Source: an uncultured Collinsella sp.
Lineage (GTDB): Bacteria > Actinomycetota > Coriobacteriia > Coriobacteriales > Coriobacteriaceae
Assembly (NCBI GenBank): GCA_902496275.1
Contig: CABVAC010000005.1
Span: forward strand, 1 to 64,000
Direction: 5' to 3'
DNA: 64,000 nucleotides
Numbering within the stretch: the stretch's first letter is position 1; every line of letters begins with the position of its first letter. The position numbers were made by a program, and so were the translations under genes. The notes beneath the pieces were generated by a model. That model saw only the letters and a program-made list of their open reading frames with translations. It did not search any database and was not told the origin of the DNA. Below, piece after piece: positions 45,020 to 54,290 of the stretch.

Positions 45020-46831
45020 ATGAATACTTCAATTGACATTTCCCACATCCGCAACTTCTCAATCGTTGCGCACATCGACCATGGCAAGTCCACGATCAGC
45101 GATCGCATCCTCGAGCTCACCCATACCGTCGACGAACGCGACATGGAGTCGCAGCTGCTCGACACCATGGATATCGAGCGCGAGCGCGGCATCACGATCA
45201 AGTCCAATGCCGTTCGCGTGTCCTATGACGCCGACGATGGCGAGACGTATCAGTTCAATCTGATCGATACGCCGGGCCACGTGGACTTTACCTATGAGGT
45301 CTCGCGCTCGCTGGCAGCCTGTGAGGGCGCGGTGCTCGTTGTCGACGCCACGCAGGGCGTCGAGGCGCAGACCGTCTCCAACGCGACGCTCGCCATGAAC
45401 GCCAATCTGGACATTGTGCCGGCCATCAACAAGATCGACCTGCCCTCGGCCCATCCCGACGAGGTTAAGACCGAGATCGAGGATGACCTGGCGATCCCTG
45501 CCGATGATGCCGTGTGCGTCTCGGGCAAGACCGGCGAGGGCATCCACGATCTGCTGGAGTCCATTGTCTTTTTGATCTCTCCGCCCAAGGGCGATGCGAA
45601 CGCGCCGCTCAAGGCACTCATTCTGGATTCGTACTTCGACGAGTATCGTGGCGTCGTCGCCACGGTGCGCATCTTTGACGGCTCCATCAAAAAGGGCGAT
45701 ACCCTGCGCATGATGCAGGCAAAGGGCGACTTTTTGGTCGATGGCGTGGGCGTCAAGCGTCCCGCCGAGACCCCGGTCGACGCGCTCACGGTCGGCGAGG
45801 TCGGATACGTGGTCACGGGCCTGAAGGACCCCGAGGCCGTTCGCGTGGGCGATACCCTCACGTGGGCGTCGAATCCCTGCCCCGAGCCGCTTCCCGGCTA
45901 CCGCGAGGCCAAGCCCATGGTCTATACGGGCCTGTTCCCGATCGATAACAAGGACTACGAGAACCTGCGTGACGCGCTCGATAAGCTGCACGTCAACGAC
46001 CCGTCGTTGGTGTGGGAGCCCGAGACCTCGGTGGCGCTCGGCTTTGGCTTCCGCGTGGGCTTCTTGGGCCTGCTGCATATGGAGGTCGTCAAGGAGCGCC
46101 TGGAGCGCGAGTTCAATCTTGACCTCATTGCCACGAGCCCCTCGGTGGACTATCACGTCTACAAGACTGACGGCGAGATGATTGATGTCCGCAGCCCGCA
46201 GGATCTGCCCGAGGCTACGCGCATCGAGCGTATCGAGGAACCCTACCTCAAGGCCAAGATTATCTGCCCGCCCGAGTATACGGGTGCCGTCATGCAGCTC
46301 GCTATCGAGCACCGCGGCATTACTACCGACATGATTCATCTCACGAGCAAGTCGGTCGAGATGCGCTTTGATATGCCGCTCGCCGAGCTCATCTTGGACT
46401 TCTTTGACCAGCTCAAGAGCCGTACCAAGGGCTATGCCTCGCTCGACTACGAGTTCAACGAGTATCGTCCCTCCGAGCTCGTCAAGCTCGATATCTTGCT
46501 TTCGGGCGACGAGGTGGACGCGCTGTCGTTTATCGTCCATAAGGACAAGGCCTATGGCCTGGCCCGTGGTCTGTGCGACAAACTTAAGGAGATCATCCCG
46601 CGTCAGCTGTTCGAGGTTCCCATCCAGGGTGCTATCGGCAACAAAATCATCGCCCGTTCTACCGTCAAAGCGCGTCGCAAGGACGTTCTTGCTAAGTGCT
46701 ACGGCGGCGATATCTCGCGTAAGCGCAAGCTGCTCGAGAAGCAGAAAGAGGGCAAGAAGCGCATGAAGGCCATCGGCTCGGTCGAGGTCCCGCAGGAGGC
46801 CTTTATGGCGATCCTCAAGGTGGACGAGTAG
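45020..46831 (+). CDS. lepA: Elongation factor 4 (LepA)
   Basis: EF4 is a ribosome-binding GTPase, implicated in back-translocation and 30S biogenesis. The 603-aa product has the G1 region FSIVAHIDHGKSTISDRIL, switch IERERGITIKSNAV, DTPGHVDFTYEVSRSL and NKIDLPSAHPD. EF-G-like domains II, III and V and the LepA-specific C-terminal domain (GAIGNKIIARSTVKARRKDVLAKCYGG) follow. ATG 45020 aligns with the conserved N-terminus; there is no Shine-Dalgarno. Confidence 0.98.
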   Translation: MNTSIDISHIRNFSIVAHIDHGKSTISDRILELTHTVDERDMESQLLDTMDIERERGITIKSNAVRVSYDADDGETYQFNLIDTPGHVDFTYEVSRSLAACEGAVLVVDATQGVEAQTVSNATLAMNANLDIVPAINKIDLPSAHPDEVKTEIEDDLAIPADDAVCVSGKTGEGIHDLLESIVFLISPPKGDANAPLKALILDSYFDEYRGVVATVRIFDGSIKKGDTLRMMQAKGDFLVDGVGVKRPAETPVDALTVGEVGYVVTGLKDPEAVRVGDTLTWASNPCPEPLPGYREAKPMVYTGLFPIDNKDYENLRDALDKLHVNDPSLVWEPETSVALGFGFRVGFLGLLHMEVVKERLEREFNLDLIATSPSVDYHVYKTDGEMIDVRSPQDLPEATRIERIEEPYLKAKIICPPEYTGAVMQLAIEHRGITTDMIHLTSKSVEMRFDMPLAELILDFFDQLKSRTKGYASLDYEFNEYRPSELVKLDILLSGDEVDALSFIVHKDKAYGLARGLCDKLKEIIPRQLFEVPIQGAIGNKIIARSTVKARRKDVLAKCYGGDISRKRKLLEKQKEGKKRMKAIGSVEVPQEAFMAILKVDE

Positions 46832-46835
46832 GTCT

Positions 46836-47879
46836 ATGGCGCTTTCCGAATACAGCAAGCGGCTGCTGGGCGCCTATGCCGAGCAGCCGTTCCTTATGGC
46901 TCCCATGGCGGGCGTAACCGATCCCGCTTATCGCATCATGTGCCGCCGCCGCGGTGCCAATCTCGCCTATAGCGAGATGGTGAGCGTGGCGGGCCTTGCC
47001 TATGCCAGCAACAAGACCTGGCGCCTGGTGCTACCGGCCGACGAGGAGCAGCAGATTTGCGTGCAGCTCTTTGGCTCCAAGCCCGAGCAGTTTGCGAGTG
47101 CCGTCGCCGCCGTCGAGGAGCGTGTGGGCGATCGCCTGTCATTGATTGATATCAACATGGCCTGTCCGGCTCGCAAGGTCGTTACTAAGGGCGAAGGCTC
47201 GGCGCTTATGCGCACGCCCGACCTGGCCGAGAAGATTGTCGAGGCAGCGGTGGGCGCGGCGCATGTTCCCGTGACCGTGAAGATCCGCAAGGGTTTTTAT
47301 GCCGAGGACCGCAACGCCGCAACGTTTGCCCAGATGCTTGAAGGGGCGGGCGCCTCTGCAGTTGCCGTGCACGGTCGTTGTGCCACGCAGCTCTACACCG
47401 GCCAGGCCGATTGGTCGGTTGTCGATGAGGTTGCCGACGCCGTCGAGATTCCCGTGATTGGTTCGGGTGATGTGTTCTGCGCCGAGGATGCCGCGGAGCA
47501 TCTGCGCAGTTCTGGTGCCAGCGCGGTGTTTATCGCGCGCGGCATCTACGGCAATCCGTGGGTGTTCGGTGATGCTCGCGCCCTTGCGCTCGATGGCATG
47601 CCGGTGCCGGCGCGCAGCTCCGTTGAGCGCCTAGACGCCCTGCGTGAGCACCTAACGCTGACGCATGAGCTCCTGCCGCTCATGTCGCGTGCCCGTACGT
47701 ACGCAAGCTGGTACTTAAAAGGCATGCCCCATGCCGCCGCTTGGCGTGCCCATGTGGTGCGCTGTTCCACTTACGAGGAGTTTATGGCGCTGGTCGATGA
47801 GATCGAGCGCGATGTGGTGGCCTGCGAGGCTGCCCTTGCCGCCGGCGAATCGGTGCCTCCACATCCGCTGGAGGCTTAA
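46836..47879 (+). CDS. dusB: tRNA-dihydrouridine synthase (DusB type)
   Basis: An FMN enzyme that reduces uridines in tRNA D-loops. The 347-aa product has a TIM barrel starting FLMAPMAGVTDPAYRIMCRR and INMACPARKVVTKGEGSALM with the catalytic Cys. TVKIRKGF, VAVHGRCATQLYTGQADW and IGSGDVFCAEDA complete the Dus pattern. It lies 4 nt after lepA and 2 nt before hemW, so all three are likely cotranscribed. Confidence 0.92.
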   Translation: MALSEYSKRLLGAYAEQPFLMAPMAGVTDPAYRIMCRRRGANLAYSEMVSVAGLAYASNKTWRLVLPADEEQQICVQLFGSKPEQFASAVAAVEERVGDRLSLIDINMACPARKVVTKGEGSALMRTPDLAEKIVEAAVGAAHVPVTVKIRKGFYAEDRNAATFAQMLEGAGASAVAVHGRCATQLYTGQADWSVVDEVADAVEIPVIGSGDVFCAEDAAEHLRSSGASAVFIARGIYGNPWVFGDARALALDGMPVPARSSVERLDALREHLTLTHELLPLMSRARTYASWYLKGMPHAAAWRAHVVRCSTYEEFMALVDEIERDVVACEAALAAGESVPPHPLEA

Positions 47880-47881
47880 GG

Positions 47882-49114
47882 GTGGCCGTTACCGCGCTGT
47901 ACGTGCACGTGCCGTTTTGCGCCCAAAAGTGCCGGTACTGCGACTTTGACTCGCGCAGTTTTGCTCCGTGCGACCTGAGCGCTGCGCTCGATGTCTATTT
48001 TGAGCAGTTGTTCGCGCGCCTCGATGCTTTTGGCAAGGCTAGGGCCCTTGAACAGATCCGCACCGTCTATGTTGGCGGTGGTACGCCGTCGCTGGCGGGG
48101 GAGCGCCTGGTGGAGCTTGCGCGGCGTATTCGTGCGTGGTGCGCCCCCGTTGAGTTTACCTGCGAGGCCAATCCCGAGTCGCTGACCGCCGAGCTTGCCG
48201 CTGCGCTTGCCAAGGTTGGTGTCACACGCGTCTCTCTGGGCGTGCAAACGCTCGATAACATCGAACTTACCGCTATCGGCCGTATTCACGATGCCGATCG
48301 GGCGCTCGCCGCCATCGCGACAGTCAAGAACGCTGGGCTTGACGTGTCGTGCGACCTTATGTGCGGACTTCCCGGGCAGACCGCAGCGAGTTGGAGGCGC
48401 ACGCTCGATGGCGTGCTGGCGGCGGCTCCGCATCATGTGTCGGTCTACCCGCTCACGCTTGAGGAGGGGACTCCCCTTTATCGCATGGCGTGCCGCGACG
48501 AGTCGGTAGAGCCCGACGAGGATTTTCAAGCTTCGTGCATGGATGTGGCGCGTGAGCGTCTGGGTGCGGCCGGCTATCACCCGTATGAGGTGGCAAGCTA
48601 TGCGCTCGACGGACATGAGTGCGCCCATAACATTGCCTACTGGACCGGCCAGGGCTATTTGGGCCTGGGTCGCTCTGCCGCGGGCATGCTCGATGCCGAG
48701 GATTTCGATCGTCTTGCAGGTTTGTTCCCCGGCGTGTCTTCTCGAGGCGATTCGTACCGCGTGCGTCTGGTGCAACGTGACGATGACGCGACGGCGTTCG
48801 AGGCCGAATATCTGTCGCAGCGTGAGGCTGCGGCTGAAGACCTGATGCTCGCTTGTCGCATGACGCGCGGTATTGCGTCCGATCTGTTGGTTCGTGCAGC
48901 TTGCGTCATCCCAACGGGCGAGCTGGCAGCTGCCTGCGATCGCGCGCTCGAATTGGGTCTTGCCACTTGGGTGCCCGAGACGCTCGGAGTCCATGAGGGA
49001 CCCTTCACTTCGGCAGACGTCCTCGCGGGCCATGTCCGTGCTCGTTTAGCGCCCACCCACTTGGGCTGGCTCGATGGAAATGTGCTGTTCGAGCTGTTTT
49101 GGGGTCTAGCCTAG
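47882..49114 (+). CDS. hemW: HemW-like radical SAM heme chaperone
   Basis: A radical-SAM protein of 410 aa formerly annotated as coproporphyrinogen dehydrogenase. The cluster motif is CAQKCRYCDF; the residue after the third Cys is D-F rather than the G-C-like pattern of true HemN, which favours HemW. YVGGGTPSL, GVQTLD, CGLPGQTAASW and the C-terminal HemN_C domain follow. HemW delivers heme to acceptor proteins. GTG 47882 follows dusB by 2 nt. lepA-hemW-dnaJ is the Firmicutes order, here without hrcA-grpE-dnaK. Confidence 0.92.
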   Translation: MAVTALYVHVPFCAQKCRYCDFDSRSFAPCDLSAALDVYFEQLFARLDAFGKARALEQIRTVYVGGGTPSLAGERLVELARRIRAWCAPVEFTCEANPESLTAELAAALAKVGVTRVSLGVQTLDNIELTAIGRIHDADRALAAIATVKNAGLDVSCDLMCGLPGQTAASWRRTLDGVLAAAPHHVSVYPLTLEEGTPLYRMACRDESVEPDEDFQASCMDVARERLGAAGYHPYEVASYALDGHECAHNIAYWTGQGYLGLGRSAAGMLDAEDFDRLAGLFPGVSSRGDSYRVRLVQRDDDATAFEAEYLSQREAAAEDLMLACRMTRGIASDLLVRAACVIPTGELAAACDRALELGLATWVPETLGVHEGPFTSADVLAGHVRARLAPTHLGWLDGNVLFELFWGLA

Positions 49115-49124
49115 GCCGCTCGGG

Positions 49125-49130
49125 TAGAAT
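49125..49130 (+). promoter_or_regulatory. -10 box before the first dnaJ
   Basis: TAGAAT within CTCGGGTAGAAT lies 42 nt before the dnaJ-like gene. It shares its CTCGGGTA core with the lepA element. No CIRCE element is seen. Confidence 0.4.
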
Positions 49131-49172
49131 TACCGCAATATATACGCTGCTGTGAGCAGGAGGTTGCCGCGC

Positions 49173-50276
49173 ATGGCGACGATGAACGAAAAAGATTACT
49201 ACGAGATTTTGGGTGTCTCCAAGGACGCCACCTCGCGTGATATTCAGAAGGCCTTCCAGCAAAAGGCCCGCAAGCTCCATCCGGACGTCAACAAAGAACC
49301 TGATGCCGAGGAAAAGTTTAAAGAGGTTTCCGAGGCCTACGCCGTGCTTTCGGACGAGCAGAAGCGTGCGCGCTACGACGCCATGCGCTCGGGCAATCCC
49401 TTTGCCGGTGCACCGACGGCTTCGCCCTATGGCGGTGGCTATGCCGGCAGCGCCGGTTACGGCAATCCCTTTGACGGCGGTTTCCCCTTCGGGGGCGCCT
49501 GGGGCCAGCCGCGTCGCGGGCAGGCTGCCTATAATCCCGAGAACGGCGCCAACGTGGTCGTCGATATTAAGCTCGACGCCAAGGAGGCCAAGGGCGGTGC
49601 CCGCAAGACCGTCCGCTACACGCGTTTCGATACGTGCGGACATTGCGGCGGCTCGGGTTCTGTCTCCTCCGAGCATGCCCATACCTGCCCAAGCTGTGGC
49701 GGCCGCGGCCACATCGACGTCGACCTGTCCTTCCTGTTTGGTGCGGGCACGTTCCAGTCGGTCTGCCCCGAGTGCGGCGGTTCCGGTAAGGTCGTGGCCG
49801 ACCCCTGCCCTGATTGTGGTGGCAGCGGTCGTACTCGCGTAACCTCCGAGCAGACGATTGAGTTTCCTGCCGGCACGCACGATGGCGACGAGGTCTGCAT
49901 TAGCGGCATGGGTCATGCTGGCACCAACGGTGCCGCGGGCGGCGATCTGGTCGGCCGTGCCCATGTTGAGGCCGAGCGCTTGGAAGGCAAAGCTCGTACC
50001 GGTTTTTACCTGATGGGCATCGTGGCGCCGTTTTTGGTACTCTCGGCCATCTCGGGCGTGTTCTCGGCCTTTGCCGTGATGTGCTTTATTCCGTTTACCA
50101 TGGGCCTGTTCATGGTGCTTTCGGACGGTGTGCTTCATCGCAGTCTGCTGTGGTGGAAGCGCGGTGCGATGCAGTTTGCCAACGGTTTTGCCAACGGCTT
50201 CATGTTCGCGCTCGTGTCGGTTTGGTTCGCGAGCTGCTCGCAACGGGCCATGCTTTCGCCGTACCAAATGCAATAA
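49173..50276 (+). CDS. DnaJ-like co-chaperone with C-terminal membrane helices
   Basis: A 367-aa protein: J-domain (residues 7-72, with H36-P37-D38), a Gly/Phe/Tyr-rich linker (73-115), the start of the substrate domain and a complete zinc finger. The four zinc repeats are C155-C158, C172-C175, C198-C201 and C212-C215, each C-x-x-C-G-G-x-G. After EFPAGTHDGDEVCISG the usual second half of the substrate-binding domain is missing. It is replaced by two or three hydrophobic segments at about 278-296, 298-318 and 340-355. It would be an HSP70 co-chaperone tied to the membrane. ATG 49173 has AGCAGGAGG 9 nt upstream. A conventional DnaJ follows. Confidence 0.85.
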   Translation: MATMNEKDYYEILGVSKDATSRDIQKAFQQKARKLHPDVNKEPDAEEKFKEVSEAYAVLSDEQKRARYDAMRSGNPFAGAPTASPYGGGYAGSAGYGNPFDGGFPFGGAWGQPRRGQAAYNPENGANVVVDIKLDAKEAKGGARKTVRYTRFDTCGHCGGSGSVSSEHAHTCPSCGGRGHIDVDLSFLFGAGTFQSVCPECGGSGKVVADPCPDCGGSGRTRVTSEQTIEFPAGTHDGDEVCISGMGHAGTNGAAGGDLVGRAHVEAERLEGKARTGFYLMGIVAPFLVLSAISGVFSAFAVMCFIPFTMGLFMVLSDGVLHRSLLWWKRGAMQFANGFANGFMFALVSVWFASCSQRAMLSPYQMQ

Positions 50277-50357
50277 CATCAAACCCTCTGTTTGCGGCCG
50301 GCCCAGCTTGGGTATAGGACGCACTGTGACAATAATGAAAGTCGGAAGGATTCGGTC

Positions 50358-51506
50358 GTGTCGGAAAATAGGGATTACTACGAGGTACTTGGCGTCGACA
50401 GGGATGCCGACGCGCGGACGATTAAGCGCGCGTTTCTAAAGAAGGCCCGTACCGTACACCCGGACGTTTCGGACGACCCCGAGGCCGAGGCCAAGTTTAA
50501 AGAGCTTAACGAGGCATATTCCGTTCTTTCCGATGAGCAGAAGCGTGCTAACTACGACCGTTACGGCACTGCCGACGGCCCTGGTGGTTCAGGCTACGTC
50601 GATATCAACGATATCTTTGGTGGCATGGGCATGGACGACTTGTTCTCGTCGTTCTTTGGCGGCGGTGCCGGCGGTGGCGCCCGCAGCCGTCGCGAGCGCC
50701 GCCGGGGTCGCGATATGGCCATCTCCCTTTCGGTGACGCTCGAGGAGGCGGCACTCGGCTGCAAAAAGACGATCAGCTATGACCGCCTTGCTCCTTGCGA
50801 GGACTGCAATGGCACCGGTAGGGCAGAGGGCGCACAGGAAAAGCAGTGCGGCCGCTGCCACGGTACGGGCTACGTCACGACGGTTCAGCGTTCGTTCCTG
50901 GGCCAGGTTCAGTCTTCCTCGCCTTGCCCTGACTGCCATGGCGAGGGCACGGTTATCGACCATCCCTGCGAGACCTGCGACGGTCAGGGCCGCACGCCTT
51001 CGCATGAAAAGATTGACATCGATATTCCCGCCGGCGTTTCGACCGGTCGCCAGCTGCGTGTGAGCGGCTTTGGCGAGGCCGGCCTTCGCGGCGAGCCTTC
51101 GGGCGACCTGATTGTCAACGTGCGCGTTGCCGACCATGAGCGCTTTAAGCGCAACGGTGACGACCTGTACCTGCTGAGTGATATCTCGATTGCGCAGGCT
51201 GCGCTTGGCTGCGAGATCGAGGTCGAGGGCATTATGCCCGACGAGGTCGTTAAGGTGACGGTTCCCGCCGGCGCCCAGTACGGTGATACCGTGAGCGTCA
51301 ATAATTACGGCATGCCGCGCATTGGCGGTGGCGGTTCGCGTGGCCGCCTGATCGTGCAACTGCGCGTGGTCGTTCCCACCAATCTTTCCAATAAGCAGCG
51401 CGAGCTGCTCCGTGCTTTTGCCGATGAGATGGGCGATGACGTTGCTTCTGGTAAGAAGTCGGTGACCGACCGTATCAAGAGTGCTCTCGATGACATCCTC
51501 GATTAA
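50358..51506 (+). CDS. dnaJ: Chaperone protein DnaJ
   Basis: Canonical co-chaperone of DnaK, 382 aa. It has a J-domain with H-P-D in VHPDVSDD, a Gly/Phe-rich linker (DIFGGMGMDDLFSSFFGGG) and four zinc repeats beginning CEDCNGTG, CGRCHGTG, CPDCHGEG and CETCDGQG. Both C-terminal beta domains are complete (IDIDIPAGVSTGRQLRVSGFGEAG; VPAGAQYGDTV). GTG 50358 follows GGAAGGA by 7 nt; the longer upstream frame is untranslated leader. It lies upstream of mtaB, as in many Gram-positives. Confidence 0.97.
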   Translation: MSENRDYYEVLGVDRDADARTIKRAFLKKARTVHPDVSDDPEAEAKFKELNEAYSVLSDEQKRANYDRYGTADGPGGSGYVDINDIFGGMGMDDLFSSFFGGGAGGGARSRRERRRGRDMAISLSVTLEEAALGCKKTISYDRLAPCEDCNGTGRAEGAQEKQCGRCHGTGYVTTVQRSFLGQVQSSSPCPDCHGEGTVIDHPCETCDGQGRTPSHEKIDIDIPAGVSTGRQLRVSGFGEAGLRGEPSGDLIVNVRVADHERFKRNGDDLYLLSDISIAQAALGCEIEVEGIMPDEVVKVTVPAGAQYGDTVSVNNYGMPRIGGGGSRGRLIVQLRVVVPTNLSNKQRELLRAFADEMGDDVASGKKSVTDRIKSALDDILD

Positions 51507-51515
51507 GGAGCCCGC

Positions 51516-52808
51516 GTGCTCGCACCCCATATTTCCGTCGTCAACCTCGGTTGCCGTGTCAACCGGGTTGAATCCGACCGTATCACTGCCGATCTTATGC
51601 GCCTGGGCTTTGCGATGGTGGAGCCCCAGGATGCAGAGCTGATCGTCATTAACACCTGTGCCGTTACGGGCGAGGCCGAGGCCAAGACCCGTAAGGCCGT
51701 TCGCCATGCTCTGGCCCATCCAAACGAACCCTATGTGATCGTGACCGGATGCGTTGTCAATTTGCATCCCGAGGAGCTGCTGGAGCTTTCGGACCGCGTG
51801 ATTGCCGAGCCGTCCAAGATCGATGTTGCCGACCGCGTTTGCGAAGTGCTAGGCGTTGAATCCGACAGCGTCGCCGCTTGCAGCGATAGCGATGTGGTCG
51901 ATGCGCTTGGGCGCTCCCGCTTGGGCGTAAAGATCCAAGACGGCTGCAATCACCGCTGCACCTACTGCATCGTGTGGAAGGCGCGCGGCCCCGAGCGCTC
52001 CGTGCCTGTCGAGTCTGTGCTCGAGCAGGTGCTCGAGGCCCAGGAGGCCGGCGTGCCCGAGGTCGTGCTGACGGGCGTGAACCTCGGTGCCTACGACGGC
52101 AAGAGCGCGACCGACGAACACGTGGAGATCGACGAGCTGCTCGAGACCATCATGGAGCGCACCTCGATTCCCCATGTGCGCATTTCTTCGGTGGAACCCA
52201 TGGATATCTCCGAGCGCCTGCTGAAGGTCATGGCTCGCTATCCGCAGCGTATCGCCCCGTTTTTGCACCTGCCCGTGCAGTCCGGTTGCACGGCGACCCT
52301 GCATCGTATGGGCCGTCCCTATAGCGCTGAGTCCTTCGAGGGCACGGTGCGTATGATTCGCGAGATTTTGCCGCAGGCTTCGCTTTCGTGCGATGTCATC
52401 GTCGGTTTTCCCGGCGAGACGGACGAGGAGTTTGAGGAGTCGCTGGCGCTCTGCCGTCGCGTGGGCTTCTCGCGTATGCACGTGTTCCGCTACAGCAAGC
52501 GCCCCGGCACCTTGGCGGCCGATATGCCCGACCAGGTGGCGCCCGAGGTCATGGCTGAGCGCAGCCGTCGCATGCGCGCGGCGGCCCAGGAGCTCGCCGT
52601 TGCCGACGCCCGTCGCCGCGTGGGCTCCGTCGAGCGTGCCGTGCTCGAGTATGGCGACAACCTGACGCTCGGCTCCTTCCATCATGCCCGCCTTGACGAT
52701 ACCCGTGGACTCACGGCCCCGTGCCTGCTCGATGTTGCTATCATCGGAGTCGATGATTCCGGCTTGGTCCATGCACGCAGGGAGGTTCATGGAAGCCTCG
52801 AAGATTAG
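51516..52808 (+). CDS. mtaB: tRNA t6A37 methylthiotransferase MtaB
   Basis: A radical-SAM methylthiotransferase that converts t6A37 to ms2t6A in tRNA. The 430-aa product has the N-terminal UPF0004 domain (VVNLGCRVNRVESD; NTCAVTGEAEAKTRK), the radical cluster DGCNHRCTYCIV and VGFPGETDEEFEE. A C-terminal TRAM-like region follows. GCRVNRVE and NTCAVT are MtaB-type signatures rather than MiaB or RimO. GTG 51516 has AAGGAG upstream. It overlaps phoH by 20 nt. Confidence 0.93.
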   Translation: MLAPHISVVNLGCRVNRVESDRITADLMRLGFAMVEPQDAELIVINTCAVTGEAEAKTRKAVRHALAHPNEPYVIVTGCVVNLHPEELLELSDRVIAEPSKIDVADRVCEVLGVESDSVAACSDSDVVDALGRSRLGVKIQDGCNHRCTYCIVWKARGPERSVPVESVLEQVLEAQEAGVPEVVLTGVNLGAYDGKSATDEHVEIDELLETIMERTSIPHVRISSVEPMDISERLLKVMARYPQRIAPFLHLPVQSGCTATLHRMGRPYSAESFEGTVRMIREILPQASLSCDVIVGFPGETDEEFEESLALCRRVGFSRMHVFRYSKRPGTLAADMPDQVAPEVMAERSRRMRAAAQELAVADARRRVGSVERAVLEYGDNLTLGSFHHARLDDTRGLTAPCLLDVAIIGVDDSGLVHARREVHGSLED

Positions 52809-53775
52809 ACTTACCGTTCCCGAGGGAATTGACCCCTCTCGTGTGCTGGGCGCTGGTGACGGCGTTCTGCGCACGCTCGAGGGCCTGGTTCGCGCCCACG
52901 TGGTTGCCCGTGGTGACAGCATCGCCGTGGGCGGTGACCCGGATGAGGTTGAGCTCGTGGCGCGCTTTTTCGAGCATGCTTTTCGCGAGGCGGCCGCCGG
53001 GCGCACACTGTCTGCCGACGATGTCTCTCGCTGCCTGGCCGTCTTGCGCGACGGTGAGCACGAGGCTACGTCGCTTCGCGATGACGTGCTGCTTTCGTAT
53101 CGCGGCCGTGCCATTCGCCCCAAGACGCTGGGCCAAAAGCGCTATGTGGATGCCATCCGCACGCATACCATCACGTTTGGCCTGGGTCCTGCCGGCACCG
53201 GTAAGACCTATCTGGCCATGGCGCTCGCCGTTGCCGCGCTCAAGCGCCACGAGGTGGGCCGGCTGATCTTGACGCGTCCGGTTGTCGAGGCGGGGGAGAA
53301 CTTGGGCTTTTTGCCCGGCACCCTCGAGGAAAAGATCGATCCCTACATGCGTCCGCTCTACGACGCCCTTTTTGACATGATGGATCGCGAGCGCACCGAT
53401 GAGCTTATGGAGCGTGGCGTGATCGAGATCGCCCCGCTTGCCTACATGCGCGGCCGCACGCTGAGCGATGCCTTCGTGGTGCTCGACGAGGCGCAAAATA
53501 CCACGCCTGAGCAGATGAAGATGTTCCTGACGCGCTTGGGCTTTAACTCCAAGTTTGTGATTACCGGCGACCTGAGCCAGCGCGACCTGGTGGGTCGTCG
53601 TGGCGGTCTTGCCGACGTTGAGCAGATTTTGGGCCGTGTCGACGATGTCGCATTTTCGCACCTCGAGCGCGCCGACGTGGTGCGCCATGCCTTGGTGGGA
53701 CGTATCGTCGAGGCATACGACACTTATGATGACGTGCGCGAGCAGCGCCCGCGCGACCGAAAGGAGTCCCGTTGA
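52789..53775 (+). CDS. phoH: PhoH-family ATPase (PhoH-like, YbeZ type)
   Basis: A 328-aa ATPase with an N-terminal KH-like domain and a PhoH P-loop core: FGLGPAGTGKTYLAMALA, RPVVEAGENLGFLPGTLEEKIDPY and FVVLDEAQNTTPEQMKMFLTR. The last section has FVITGDLSQRDL. Its partner in many bacteria is YbeY, the next gene. The role is probably in RNA metabolism. GGGAGG lies just before ATG 52789, inside the end of mtaB. Confidence 0.95.
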   Translation: MEASKIRLTVPEGIDPSRVLGAGDGVLRTLEGLVRAHVVARGDSIAVGGDPDEVELVARFFEHAFREAAAGRTLSADDVSRCLAVLRDGEHEATSLRDDVLLSYRGRAIRPKTLGQKRYVDAIRTHTITFGLGPAGTGKTYLAMALAVAALKRHEVGRLILTRPVVEAGENLGFLPGTLEEKIDPYMRPLYDALFDMMDRERTDELMERGVIEIAPLAYMRGRTLSDAFVVLDEAQNTTPEQMKMFLTRLGFNSKFVITGDLSQRDLVGRRGGLADVEQILGRVDDVAFSHLERADVVRHALVGRIVEAYDTYDDVREQRPRDRKESR

Positions 53776-54281
53776 GTGTATTGATCAGCAACGATGCCGA
53801 GCTCGATACGCTGCTCGATGCGCAGGAGGTGGAGCACATCTGCGAGGTCGTGCTTGCCGCCGAGGGCGTTGAGCGTGAAGTCGAGATTTCCCTTTCGTAT
53901 GTCGACGAGGACGAGATGCACGAGCTCAACCACGAGTGGCGCGGTATCGATCGCACCACCGATGTACTCTCGTTTGAGTGCGATTCGGCCTTTGACGATG
54001 ACATTCCCGCCGATGAGACGCTCGAGCTCGGCGATATTATCTTGGCCCCGCAGGTTATTGCCCGTCAGGCCCCCGGTTTTGGCAATAGCCCCGCTGACGA
54101 GTGCCGTCTGATGCTCGTTCACGGCATGCTGCACCTGCTGGGCTATGACCACATCGAGGACGACGAGGCCGAGGTCATGGAGGCCCGCGAGGACGCCATC
54201 CTGCGCGATTTGGCGCTCGAGCGCGGCGAGGACCCCAAGCTAGTCCACGTCGGCCCCATCACCAACCACGCCCACGACTAG
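53772..54281 (+). CDS. ybeY: Endoribonuclease YbeY
   Basis: A single-strand-specific metallo-endoribonuclease that acts in 16S rRNA 3' maturation and ribosome quality control. The 169-aa product has VSYVDEDEMHELNHEWRGID-like and TDVLSF segments and the zinc site VHGMLHLLGYDH (H-x3-H-x5-H). The start is TTG 53772, overlapping the phoH stop as TTGA, with AAGGAG 5 nt upstream. dgkA follows after 9 nt. Confidence 0.95.
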   Translation: MSVLISNDAELDTLLDAQEVEHICEVVLAAEGVEREVEISLSYVDEDEMHELNHEWRGIDRTTDVLSFECDSAFDDDIPADETLELGDIILAPQVIARQAPGFGNSPADECRLMLVHGMLHLLGYDHIEDDEAEVMEAREDAILRDLALERGEDPKLVHVGPITNHAHD

Positions 54282-54290
54282 GAGCCGTCT

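Noticed and set aside
45059..46858. 599-residue minus-strand frame opposite lepA
   Set aside because: Mirror of lepA codon bias; the same pattern occurs opposite pnp and rnj.
49030..49172. CIRCE (HrcA) element before the dnaJ-like gene
   Set aside because: No TTAGCACTC-N9-GAGTGCTAA-type repeat is present.
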